DNA of 64,000 nt from Notospermus geniculatus (lineage: Eukaryota > Nemertea > Pilidiophora > Heteronemertea > Lineidae), in the NCBI GenBank assembly GCA_002633025.1, contig NMRB01000671.1:23901-87900 (forward strand). Direction: 5' to 3'. Below the pieces are notes generated by a model, which had not been told where the DNA came from, did not search any database, and was given only the letters and a program-made list of their open reading frames with translations. Shown in pieces: positions 29,758-39,563 of the stretch. The position numbers and the translations under genes were made by a program. Position 1 is the first letter of the stretch. The number at the start of each line of letters is the position of its first letter.

Positions 29758-32096
29758 GACCCAACAATGTAAAGCTACTATACTTGAGGGGTAAGATCCC
29801 CCAGACTCTAAAGAATGCAGAGATAGTATTGCAGTCAAATAAATTCTTGACTAAGTATTGTCCGAGTGAAACATTGGTGAAGTTGCATCGCGGTGTTGCA
29901 TGTCTTCAGGTTAGAAATCCGACAAAGCATACTGTGTGTTTCAAGAAAGGTCAGCCAGTGGCCTACACTGACTTAGAAGATTTTGTCCATGCTTGTGACC
30001 CAGTGGACTTCACAGCCCACACGACTACTAACTTGTCACCTTTGCAGAAGGAGAATATTGCTAAGTACCCATTCTTGTCGCCTGACAATCCTTTGTCTCA
30101 GTTGAGTGAGTCTCAGATTATCCGTGATCAGATTAGTCTTGACAATTCAATGTTAGAACCAGATGAATGTGAAGATGTTTACAAGTTGATCGAAGCCAAC
30201 AGGGATGCCTTTAGTCTTTATGGCGAGCTTGGTAGTTGCCCCAACTTCTCAGTAGATATACAGCTGAATGATACGACTCCGTTTCACATAAGGCCTTACC
30301 CTCTGTCTGAGGAGAACAAGCGAGTTGTTAAACGTGAATTGGACAAACTAGTTAGGCTAGGTGTACTAGAAAGAGGTCAGACTCCCTACACGAGTCCAGT
30401 TTTACTAATTAGTAAGAAGCTAAGTACTGAGAAGAGAGTTGTTTCAGACTTTCGTTTTTTGAATTCCAGAGTTCAGGTTGCCAACCAGACGTACACGTCA
30501 CTACAAACAGCATTGTCTCGGATCGGTCGTTCTAAGGCTAGTGTCATCTCTGTCATCGATTTAAAGTCGGCCTTTCACAGTTTACCCCTTTCACCCCAGA
30601 CTCAGTCCTTCACCGGAATTTCGGCCTACGAGGGTGGCCCTCAGTACTTTTACAAACGTTTACCTATGGGTCTGAATGTAAGTCCAGCAATTTATCAGCA
30701 GAAAATCGACCAGGTTTTAGCCACGATTAAAGGTTCTTATGATTTCGTCATTGCCATACATGATGACATCATTGTTTTCAGTAGAAATAAGGCAGAACAC
30801 AAGCAGCATCTCGCTGCTCTCTTTCAAGCACTTAGCCAGCATGGACTCAGGATTTCCCCTGGTAAATGTCACCTGTTTCGCCGCAGAGCCGTTTACATGG
30901 GTAATATTTTGTCCGTCTCAGAGAACGGATTGGTCACTATTCAGGCTATGAATGACAAATGTGAAGCGATTAGGAAGATGCCTACTCCACGCACCCCTAG
31001 GCAAGTCAAGAGGTTTGTAGGTGCAGTGACCTACCTCAGCATGTACCTTCCGAATTTACAGACTTTACTGAAACCCCTCCATGAATTAACTAGAAACGGC
31101 AAGCCCTTTGTGTGGACAGACACTCATGCTGAGGCATTCGAGGATGTGAAAAATCTGCTAATTTCACCCCCTGTTCTTTCAGCCCCAAGTGGCACTGGCA
31201 GATACAGGTTGTACTCTGATACCTCCAGAATTGGTACAGGGTCCTACCTTACCCAAGAGATTGACGGTAAGGAATTGGTCATCGCATATTACTCAAAGAG
31301 ATTGCCTCCGGCAGCAAAGTCGTATACTGTCAGTGAGTTGGAGTTGTTTGGTTTCTATATTAACATAACAGCATTTCAGTATGTCCTCAAGTCGAAGGTG
31401 TTCTCTGCGTACGTCGACCATTCAGCTTTAGTGCACATTGTCAACTCGAAGAAACAACCTGCAACCACCAGATTGCAGAAACTCTTGGAGCGATTGTCAG
31501 AGTATAATTTTGACTTGTCGTTCCGTAAAGGCTCGGATTTAGTACTCAGTGATTTCCTTTCCAGAGCTCCCTCTGATGATGATGGTGTGTTTGATCGGAT
31601 AAGGCCAATTGCCTTCTTGTGTGAGGATGGTATTGTTGTTGATTCCCCAGATGATATTGAGGGTGCATTTCCTGCAGAAAGAGCTCGAGTGGTGACTAGA
31701 GCTTATGCTAAAGCTCATGGTATAAGTTTGCCTTCTGTTGGTGCTAAACGTGTGTCGAGGTCACGTGGTGTAACACCACCACCACCGCCACCACCACCTC
31801 CGCCCCTACCCCCACTCCCACGGGCGACACTAGTTCGAGTTCGGCCTCGGGTTAACAGGCCCCCTACTGCTGTCACACCAGGTCCAGTTCAGCCCCAGGC
31901 TACCAGGCCTCCTACTGGACCTCCACCGGGCCCTGTGCAACGACGGTTTGATAGGCCCCTTACTCCTGTGCCAATAGGCCCTGTCCCTCGGCCAGTTCCT
32001 ACACCACGTAGTAGGAATGTGGCCCCTGCTGAGCGATGTGACCCTCCGAGGGCTGTTGTTCCTAACCCACCGAGACCCCTGAGGAACCAAAGTTGA
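29706..32096 (+). CDS. Gypsy-1 reverse transcriptase and RNase H
   Basis: A clean frame of almost 800 codons. RT motifs appear in order: LDKLVRLGVLERGQTPYTSP, VSDFRFLNSRV, VISVIDLKSAFHSLPLSP (first Asp), KRLPMGLNVSPAIYQQ and FVIAIHDDIIVFS. The last replaces the usual YxDD with IHDD, keeping both Asp. The RNase H domain follows with YSDTSRIGTG, SELELFGFY and YVDHSALVHI, supplying acidic residues. The C-terminal ~110 residues are a proline-rich linker (a run of about ten Pro, then repeated RPPT/PGPVQ units). It ends at TGA 32096, where the next frame takes over. Role: copying element RNA into DNA. Confidence 0.93.
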   Translation: MHRASSEDLVCSSGLQVRPNNVKLLYLRGKIPQTLKNAEIVLQSNKFLTKYCPSETLVKLHRGVACLQVRNPTKHTVCFKKGQPVAYTDLEDFVHACDPVDFTAHTTTNLSPLQKENIAKYPFLSPDNPLSQLSESQIIRDQISLDNSMLEPDECEDVYKLIEANRDAFSLYGELGSCPNFSVDIQLNDTTPFHIRPYPLSEENKRVVKRELDKLVRLGVLERGQTPYTSPVLLISKKLSTEKRVVSDFRFLNSRVQVANQTYTSLQTALSRIGRSKASVISVIDLKSAFHSLPLSPQTQSFTGISAYEGGPQYFYKRLPMGLNVSPAIYQQKIDQVLATIKGSYDFVIAIHDDIIVFSRNKAEHKQHLAALFQALSQHGLRISPGKCHLFRRRAVYMGNILSVSENGLVTIQAMNDKCEAIRKMPTPRTPRQVKRFVGAVTYLSMYLPNLQTLLKPLHELTRNGKPFVWTDTHAEAFEDVKNLLISPPVLSAPSGTGRYRLYSDTSRIGTGSYLTQEIDGKELVIAYYSKRLPPAAKSYTVSELELFGFYINITAFQYVLKSKVFSAYVDHSALVHIVNSKKQPATTRLQKLLERLSEYNFDLSFRKGSDLVLSDFLSRAPSDDDGVFDRIRPIAFLCEDGIVVDSPDDIEGAFPAERARVVTRAYAKAHGISLPSVGAKRVSRSRGVTPPPPPPPPPPLPPLPRATLVRVRPRVNRPPTAVTPGPVQPQATRPPTGPPPGPVQRRFDRPLTPVPIGPVPRPVPTPRSRNVAPAERCDPPRAVVPNPPRPLRNQS

Positions 32097-33446
32097 CAGA
32101 CCGTGTGCGGGAATTTCCTCGCATCACTGTGCAGCCTGCGCCTGCACCTCAACCAGTTGATGTTACTGAGTCTCATTCACATGACCCCAACGAGATGAAA
32201 GATTTGGTGCGTGATCCCAAGCCATTGATAAGTAACATTGATTCCATCATTTCAGGACACATTCCAAACCAAGCAGAGTTGAACAAAGTCATGTATATCA
32301 TCAAACGCAATATCCTTCGTGATTACAATCTGCCCTTCGACGCCCAACAATTTCGATTGGAGCAACGGTCGTGTCCAAAACTGAAGCCCATCTATGACTT
32401 GCTTGAGAACAACATAGTACCTAGTGATCGTCGCGCGCGCACGAGCGCTTCAGATCAAGGCAGAGCAATACTTGCTGTGCAACGGTATCTTGTTCAGGAT
32501 ACTATTTCCACATGATACTGGCAACTTTTGCTTCCAGTTGGTTGTACCGGAACGGTTTATTGACCCTCTCATCAGTCGTTTTCACGACAGTTTACTTGCT
32601 TCACACCAGGGTTGTGTTCGCACCTACCTCACGATGCGACGCAATTTTTTCTTCTTCAGTTTGTTTGAGCGCATCACTGCATACATACAGGCCTGTTCTC
32701 GACGTCAACAATTTAGAGCAAAGACAGATGTCGATCGACCATATCATATGCGTATACCAGCAGACTATTGTCCTTTTGAGAATTTAAGTTTGGATTTCAA
32801 AGGCAGTCTACCTACTTCACCTGCTGGATACAAGCATATTATGCTAGTTTGCTGTTCTGTTACAAGATATCTCATTTGTGTACCTCTGAAAGACCTAGAG
32901 GCTACCACTATTTGCAAGGCATTCATCCAGCGAGTTGTTACACTGTTTGGTGTTCCTTCGATTCTCATCACAGACGCACAGTCATCATTGGTCGGTAAAC
33001 TTGTCACATTGTTGTGCTCAACTCTCGGTATCAGTCAGAAAACTGTGTCAGTGCAGAACCATGGATCACTGCATGTTGAGAGACACATGCAATCACTTGG
33101 AAAGCTGATCAGAGCAAACTTAGGTCAGCATGGTAAGGATTGGGTACGCTATGTCTCAGTAGCACAGTTTGCCTACAACAGTTTCTGCTCACCAAACCTA
33201 GGAGGTTATTGCCCACACTACTTGCTATTTCTCCGAGACCCACCGAACTTGGCAGGCGTATCATTCACAGTTGATTTGGGATTGTCTAAGTCTTACAAAG
33301 ACTATGTTCTTCATCTGCAGGATAAGTTCCGACACATTGGTAAGACTATGCTCGATCTTCAGCGTTTTCAACAGGAGTCACGAAATGAGAAGATTGCCAA
33401 CAAGCTTGGGAAATGTCCTCTGTATACTAAGGGTCAATTGGTATAC

Positions 33447-34665
33447 TATGGGCGGTATTTTCCGCCAAAATCTCAGCGCGATAATTCAAAGAGGGAATAG
33501 TTGACAGAGGGAATATTTCTACTTTGTTTCCATTAGACAACCAAAGAGGGAATAGTTGACAGAGGGAATAGTTGACAGAGGGAATAGTTGACAGAGGGAA
33601 TAGTTCACAGAGGGAATATTTGACAGAGGGAATATCTCACAGAGGGGTAATAAATGGGGTAATAAATGGCACAATGCTAATCAACATGAATCAATAAACT
33701 CAAGTTAAGTTGAATTTGAATTCGCATTTTGTTCCGATCGTGTATTCCCGCCAACTGGGCTGCTCCATTCTGGGGGTCAAGGGGGGAGGGGTTTACAGTG
33801 TGGTGTGTTCAGCACATGCATGCATAGGCCTACACCATGTGCACTTGTTCACTGACTTCAATTGGAAATCTACCGGTCTCCCCATAAACAATTGAGGAGG
33901 AAGTAAATTTACTCAGTTTAAGCAAAATCTTGAGGAACCGCAAATGCAGTTTCTCCAATAATGACAGGTCCTCGTAACCCCATATTTCAGACCCATACAT
34001 AAGAATGGGTAAAACCATGTGGTCAAATAACTCAAAACAAGTGTCAAGTGAGAGATCAAGTTTCCGACAACTACGAGGTGCCGGAACAGCTGCACCACAC
34101 AGCGTTACTCCTTGGTACTATGATTCTTTAAGTTACGTTTCGGTTTGTTGTGGCAGTGATCTTATGTCTAAAATTATCCAGCAAATAAGGTTGAAGAAGT
34201 GTACGTCTGTCTAATTTAGGCCAACATAAAGCATTAAATATACATAATATTTATAGGCCAGGTCCTACGCACAATACACGCACAATCCTGGCATTTTCAT
34301 GTCGGCCACGAGGCCATGCTTTCACCCCCACACACCATAATGAAACGGCCCAATTGTGCTTCTTGTTGTGACTGTGTTTATTATTACCCTCTATGTAAAA
34401 GAACTATTCCCTCTGTGAATTATTCCCTCTGTGAACTATTCCCTCTGTCAACTATTCCCTCTGTCAAATATACCCTCTGTGAACTATTCCCTCTGTCAAA
34501 TATTCCCTCTGTAAAATATTCCCTCTGTCAACTATTCCCTCTGTCAACTATTCCCTCTGTGAAATATTCCCTCTGTCAACTATTCCCTCTGTCAAATATT
34601 CCCTCTGTGAACTATTCCCTCTTTGAATTATCGCGCTGAGATTTTGGCGGAAAATACCACCCATA
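33447..34665. mobile_element. Foldback element with GAGGGAATAGTTGACA tandem arms, GTATAC TSD
   Basis: The ends TATGGGCGGTATTTTCCGCC and GGCGGAAAATACCACCCATA are inverted. Inside them the left arm (33490-33645) holds about nine units of GACAGAGGGAATAGTT and the right arm (34400-34625) about fifteen inverted units (CTATTCCCTCTGTCAA). It is flanked by GTATAC at 33441-33446 and 34666-34671. The centre carries a LINE fragment. Confidence 0.85.
33830..34085 (-). pseudogene. Non-LTR retrotransposon (LINE) RT 3' fragment
   Basis: The minus strand encodes LSLDTCFELFDHMVLPILMY, GSEIWGYEDLSLLEKLHLRF and VYGETGRFPIEV, which match the region just after the RT catalytic core of non-LTR retrotransposons (the YGSEIWG ... 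GExGR.P signature). One frameshift lies near 34020. It sits as cargo between the tandem-repeat arms of the foldback element. Confidence 0.7.
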
Positions 34666-35370
34666 GTATACATCTTCAAGCCACCTTCAAGCAGTGTAAC
34701 ATCAAACTCAAAGAAATTCAACGCATCTTGGTGTGGTCCATTCGCCATGTTCGCTGTCAGTCAACAGCTTGATCGTTCTCATTACTTGTTGAGTGATATT
34801 GCTTCAGGGAAGATTCTTTCTCAGGTGTTCCACTACAATAGGTTAAAGCCTGCTTTCATACATGCTTCCTCTGAAAGGCGTAACATCACGCATCTTCAGA
34901 AATTGCGCGAAGTTTTGAATAAACCTGCGGAGAAGGCTGAGCCGCAGTCACATTGTACTCAGCAGTTCATCATCACAGATGAAAATGCGGTGCAACTTGA
35001 TCAAGCTGATCAGGTTGGTTTGTGTCTAGCACAGGAAGAACCTGTGGATCTATCTGAGTATGCTGCTTTTAACGTTCAAAACAATGCATTTGCAGCATTG
35101 GAGGAACTGTCTACAGACAGGCAGGAGCGTTTGTTAGCCGCTGTTGAAGCTGCTCCTCCTCCTGGGTCTACTCTCACGATCGGTAGAGCTAGATTCAGAG
35201 CAGGTCACTTAGAGGTGCTTTTGTCTTTGCCCCTCAAGAAGGGCACCTACACATTTTGGTATCAGCCACATCTTGATTCGGACAGCTTGCCTTTGGTTAA
35301 GCATGTCCTCAGCTGTCCCAAGATCCAGTGCACAGGATCTCCACAGAAATTGTTGAAACGTTTAGTTTGA

Positions 35371-36352
35371 ACTTAAATCTTTATGATATGATGGGATTGG
35401 ATTTTTCCCTCAAGTTGATGTGAATTAGTTGTGTACTGTAATGTACTGAATTAGTTGTGTAATGTAATGTACTGGTGTGATCGTTGGGGGTGAGCCGGTT
35501 TGCGGGATAGTTACTCGTAGTCGGTTAACTACTGGCGGTCACATCATAGGTTTATCTCGCAACTCGGGTTGCTATAGTTCAGTAAGGTGCATTGTTCCAG
35601 TTTTCGTGTGCTAGTTGTGGTACATGTGTTGTCACAAAGTACAGATTTGTGACCAATCGTTTCAACTAACTGCTCATCTACATGACGTTTTGATGTGAGT
35701 CTTCTGAGGTTTATTAGTAACCAGCTATCTTTATAGCTCTATGCCCTATTGTCCAATCATTGTGTAGTTCTGGCGATACATTTTTATTGGACGTGAACGA
35801 TAAACATGCACTACTACCAAAGAGTTGCCTATGATATTTGAAGAAATATTACATTACAGTTTCTTGTCGCTTCTCATTCAAGCATTTGATACTGACTTTC
35901 ATGCTACTGGGAGTAGCCCCTTGTTGTTATTTTGGAGAAAAGAAAAACGATGCAAGTGAGCATTGTAATAGTCGATGTTTTGTTTCAGATGATTATTTGC
36001 TCTTCTTTAAGAGCTTGGGCGCGACTCTAGGTTGTGTTTTCTTTGGCAATAGCTGTATGAATGACTGTATGAATAGCTGTAAAGTTAATTTTTTTCGAAC
36101 CACTTCCTGTGGAATTCTATAGGTTTATATAGGCCACTTTTGTGAGACGACGACTAGGCCCATATTTTGATGTTAGGCCTTAGTCACTGGGACAACCATT
36201 AGTTTAAGTCATTGGGACAAAAGAAAAAAAAAGCATTCATGTGTTAAGTAAAGAAGTTGTGATGTGTTAAAGAGAATATGTGTATGTGTATGTGCAAATG
36301 TTGATGTGTTAAAAAGAAAATGTTCCACATTTTTTTTCCCCAGAGAGAGGGA
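35371..36352 (+). other. Gypsy-1 3' non-coding region
   Basis: No recognisable domain. A short hydrophobic open frame at 35838-36122 starts at TTG, has several Cys and no clear signal/transmembrane plan, and is not called as an envelope gene. The purine tract next to the 3' LTR is at about 36341-36350. Confidence 0.6.
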
Positions 36353-36560
36353 TGTTGTATAGGGAACTCCGTGCAGTTCATAGGTGTAGCCCCCACGCAG
36401 GGACGGGAACCAGTTAGAGACCATGCTGGGGCGCCGTGCTAGGCACATTCATGTCGTCGTCAGAGATGAGTTCTGTATTGATTCAGCAAGAAATAAACCT
36501 GACACGTATCTTCGTATATGATCGTTTGCGATGGTCTTTGATCATAGCACAAACACAACA
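36353..36560 (+). repeat. Gypsy-1 3' LTR
   Basis: 208 bp, TGTTGTATAG ... ACAACA, differing from the 5' LTR by single-base insertions (GGGAACC, GGGGCGCC) and one substitution (TATATGATC). Followed by the CTAT duplication and the tail of the interrupted DNA element. Confidence 0.92.
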
Positions 36561-36589
36561 CTATACAGTAATGTGAGACTATCCTGCCG

Positions 36590-36740
36590 TTAGAGACCGC
36601 CACCAGTTAGGCTGAAACGGTTGTTGTCGTCCTGGGTAAACCTTAATGTTACCCACCACCAAGCTGGGTAATCCTTTTTCTTACCCACCATCTTCCTGGG
36701 TAAATTTAAGGTACGCAAATCTTACCCAGTTTGAAATTGG
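36590..36740. repeat. CCTGGGTAA-family fragment
   Basis: GTTGTCGTCCTGGGTAAACC, ACCAAGCTGGGTAATCC and TTACCCAGTTTGAAATTGGCGC match pieces of the elements at 45596-47713. Probably a truncated member. Confidence 0.55.
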
Positions 36741-37111
36741 CGCCACGTAGATACCATTGCTGTGGATTCTGATCAATTCACACAATGTCCACAGATCCCG
36801 TGGTCCAAGTCGTGGTCTTGTGGTTACAAGAACTATGCCAGAATATCGGGATATGTAGCTTATGATACAAAACATTCTTGGGATAGGTCAGTGAGTATCC
36901 ATCTCGCCCATATTCTTTGCACTGCCTCTCTGAACGCTCGAAGCGAGAAACACAATGGTGGGCGGGTTTGGTTGCGACAAAGCTGGGTGTGGTTAAAATG
37001 AGGCTAATGCATTATCCATTGAAAACAAGGCTCACTGTGACCAAAGTGGTTTAGAATTTTCGGTCCTCGCTCATTAGAAAAATATTTGGTGAAAAATGTG
37101 CCAAAACCTAC

Positions 37112-37366
37112 CTGCTTGCTCCAAAATTGCTGAACACTTGAAATCGTAGAGTTGCACAAGAAATGATCATCGCTCAACATCTTGCACATCTGTTCCCCCG
37201 TATCATCATGGTATGTATTGTACTTTAAACAACTTCTAACAAAAAGACAGTGAACGCCACAAAATATGTCAGACTTTTTGGGTACAACTCCTAATGAGCC
37301 ATCAATTACAGCATCATAGACCAGCAGTCTGAATAATGCTGACGAAAGGTCTTGTCCTGTAATCAT
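37112..37366 (-). CDS. Unidentified 85-residue 5' exon
   Basis: Opens at ATG 37366 and runs to a CAG|GTAGGT donor at 37112. The peptide, with ALFRLLVYDAVIDGSLGVVP, KKSDIFCGVHCLFVRSCLKY and SDDHFLCNSTISSVQQFWSK, has a coding-like mix of residues and several Cys, but no family was recognised. The continuation on the minus strand would lie below 37000, where no partner exon was found. Could be a host exon or a scrap of a transposon gene. Confidence 0.35.
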
Positions 37367-37541
37367 CACGCATTTGACTTATACAGACATGTGTGCAGCT
37401 CAGCGCCTTTTAGTTTTTAAAGTTTGGTATTTTTCAAACAATTTAGGCAGCTCTGATGTTGTGAAATTCCGCCTCCAGTATTTTTCGATGTGTGATATAA
37501 TGTCCTGCGTTGGTGGCTGCACTCCTGAAGTAACTTGTTAA

Positions 37542-37999
37542 AGCGCCACGCTATGCATCCAAAACTGAATTTCGTGACGCCGTCGTAGTGCATCTCATTT
37601 ATGGTGACCTCGTTCATAGCATTATACACACGGTCGATGTACACCATTTACACACAGAGCTAATTCATGGTGGTGAGGTTGATCATGATCGTGTGTCAAT
37701 ACATGCTCGGCAAGACTGTTCAAATCTATCTTGCTGATCTATAAGCTACCAATTAGGTATTGTTTGTGTTCTTACACACAAACTAATGAGTTGAAGCATG
37801 TGTACCTTACCTGATGAAGGGTTATTCACGCTATAACACCACGTTGAACTTGTGAAGTGGTGAAGCTATGGCTGCCATTTTGTGTCAAGATATAGTATCA
37901 GTCCAGCATCGGTGTTATCACTGGCTATACACGGCTGGACAGGGGACCAGTCCTATCAAGGTGTGGAGGGAGAAAGAGTCACACGCATATAGTCGCGCT
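37542..37999 (+). mobile_element. TTAA MITE, copy at 37.5 kb
   Basis: 458 bp, AGCGCCACGCTATGCATCCA ... CGCATATAGTCGCGCT, flanked by TTAA (37538-37541, 38000-38003). Highly similar to the 20.4-kb copy. Confidence 0.82.
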
Positions 38000-38091
38000 T
38001 TAAAGACTATAGACAGAATACCAGAATGTTTGATGTCATTGTAACTCTTTGACAGCACCGAGGGGAAGAAACATCTTCTGGTTGAAATTAA

Positions 38092-38539
38092 AGCGCCACA
38101 CTATGCATCCAAAACTGAATTTCGTGACGCCGTCGTAGTGCATCTCATTATGTTGACCTCGTTCATAGCTTCATACACACGGTCGATGTACACCATTTAC
38201 ACACAGAGCTAATTCATGGTGGTGAGGTTGATCACGATCTTGTGTCAATGCAGGCTCGACAAGACTGTTGAAATCTACCAATCTGAATGATCTAAGTTAC
38301 CATTAGGTTTTGAGACTGTTGCTACATATTTTAGAATGGGTTGAAGCATGCTACCTTACCTGATGAAGGGTTACTCCATGATAGAACAGTGCGTTGAACT
38401 CAAGTGATGAGAAGTATGGCAGCCATTTTTGGTTTCGACAAAGTATCAGTCCACTGGCTATATACAGATTACAGGACAGGACGCCAGTCTTATCAAGGTG
38501 CGGAGGGATAAAGAGTCACCTAACGCATATAGTCGTGCT
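38092..38539 (+). mobile_element. TTAA MITE, copy at 38.1 kb
   Basis: 448 bp, same family and orientation as the preceding copy 92 bp upstream, more diverged in its second half, flanked by TTAA (38088-38091, 38540-38543). Confidence 0.82.
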
Positions 38540-38576
38540 TTAAAACGTGCATATGAATTTCAGGTGTCTTAATGAA

Positions 38577-39554
38577 CGCACTGGCTATTCGTACCGTCAC
38601 GGTGCAAATAACGCCAAACCAGATCTTATTCACACCGTCGTAAACAGCCAATCAGAGAGCTTCATTCGAGGCATGCCAGATGAAGTTACCGGTATCATCT
38701 CGCACAATGCCGGATTTTTTTTCAATATTCTTGATGAAAACGTTAATTTACAACCACTACCAGGAAAAAAGTTTTATAGTCAATGCTTTTGGGCAAGGTA
38801 GGCCTACTAAAGTATCTAATGATTCCCCACAGTTCGCAGCATGAGCCTCAGTGGCCGAGTGGTTTGCGTGGGTGGTGATCAAACCGAAGGCCGCGGGTTC
38901 GAGCCCCGTCATGACAGTTCTTTTATTTTCGTTTAGTTCTTCTTTTCTTTTAGTTCTTCTTTCACCTCCTTATTCTTCATTTTCGTCGTTTTATCGATAT
39001 CGTGATATCGATCCGTGTGACTGTCGGAAAAAGGGGAATTGCGTAATTCTTGAGCCAAATTTAAAAAAAGAATTAGGGCCTAGCCCTACTAGGCCTAGCC
39101 TAGGCCTATGAAAAATATTTTATCATCAGACAGCAGAGGCCAATACAACATTTCATCATTAACTGTGAAAGATGGGATCACTGGACCCCACCAAAGGAAA
39201 AAAATTGCCTAGGCTAAAATATCATTTTAGATCTGCTGCCCACTTCGCACTGTCCGAGTTACAGTGCAGAAATTATACATCACCGTCACGGTACGAATAA
39301 TCAGTCTCCACGCACTATTCCCACCGTGACGGTGTAAATAAGAGCTATTCCTGCACTATTCACACCGTCACGGTACGAATAAGAACCGGCGGCGCACTAT
39401 TCACACCGTCACGGTACGAATAAGAACCGGCGGCGCACTATTCACACCGTCACGGTACGAATAAGAACCGACGGCGCACTATTCACACCGTCACGGTACG
39501 AATAAGATCTGGTTTGGCGTTATTTGCACCGTCACGGTACGAATAGCCCCGGCC
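38577..39554. mobile_element. Foldback element with CACCGTCACGGTACGAATAAG repeats, 9-bp TSD
   Basis: The left end GGCTATTCGTACCGTCACGG...GCCAAACCAGATC is inverted at the right end GATCTGGTTTGGCG...GAATAGCC. The right arm (39276-39545) contains about five ~41-bp tandem units. Flanked by an exact 9-bp duplication CTTAATGAA (38568-38576, 39555-39563). A tRNA-like sequence lies in the interior. Confidence 0.8.
38848..38920 (+). repeat. tRNA-like sequence inside foldback element
   Basis: CAGTGGCCGAGTGGTTTGCG gives an A-box-like segment and GCGGGTTCGAGCCCCG a good T-arm/B box, followed by T-rich DNA that would terminate Pol III. The acceptor strands do not pair convincingly, so it is a tRNA pseudogene or SINE head. 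It resembles serine/leucine-type tRNAs in the A-box only. Confidence 0.5.
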
Positions 39555-39563
39555 CTTAATGAA

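Larger units (their letters stand above)
32093..35370 (+). pseudogene. Gypsy-1 integrase, interrupted by a foldback element
   Basis: Three blocks. 32093-32515 holds the pre-integrase linker. 32424-33446, after a frameshift near 32445, holds the zinc-binding region (FHDSLLASHQG ... ACSRRQQ, second Cys of the usual CxxC absent) and the catalytic core with Asp in LSLDFKGSLP, Asp in ILITDAQSSL and Glu in LHVERHMQSL. A 1219-bp element (33447-34665) then interrupts the frame exactly, with duplicated GTATAC. The gene resumes at 34672 with the GPF-type module (CGPFAMFAVSQQLDRSHYLL) and a ~180-residue C-terminal tail ending near LTIGRARFRAGHLEVLLSLP, which could be a chromodomain-like fold (inference). 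Integrase inserts the element DNA into the genome. Confidence 0.85.
26799..36560 (+). mobile_element. Gypsy-1: full-length Ty3/Gypsy LTR retrotransposon, decayed
   Basis: Bounded by 206/208-bp LTRs that begin TGTTG and end CAACA, with a 4-bp target duplication CTAT (26795-26798 and 36561-36564). The internal order is gag, protease, RT, RNase H, integrase, which defines Ty3/Gypsy. A purine tract AGAGAGAGGG precedes the 3' LTR. The LTRs are nearly identical (single-base indels and one substitution seen), so insertion was recent, yet several frameshifts are present. The apparent length of 9.76 kb includes a 1.2-kb foldback insertion in integrase and an assembly duplication in gag. Confidence 0.92.

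Noticed and set aside
34316-34639. 107-codon frame rich in FPLSTIPSVKYSLC
   Set aside because: It is a translation of the CTATTCCCTCTGTCAA tandem array, not a protein gene.
35838-36122. Hydrophobic Cys-containing frame in the envelope position of Gypsy-1
   Set aside because: No ATG at its head, under 100 codons, no clear fusion or transmembrane layout; it may be chance.
38848-38920. Functional tRNA gene
   Set aside because: The B box is good, but the acceptor-stem halves do not pair and the anticodon arm is unconvincing, so it is listed only as tRNA-like.
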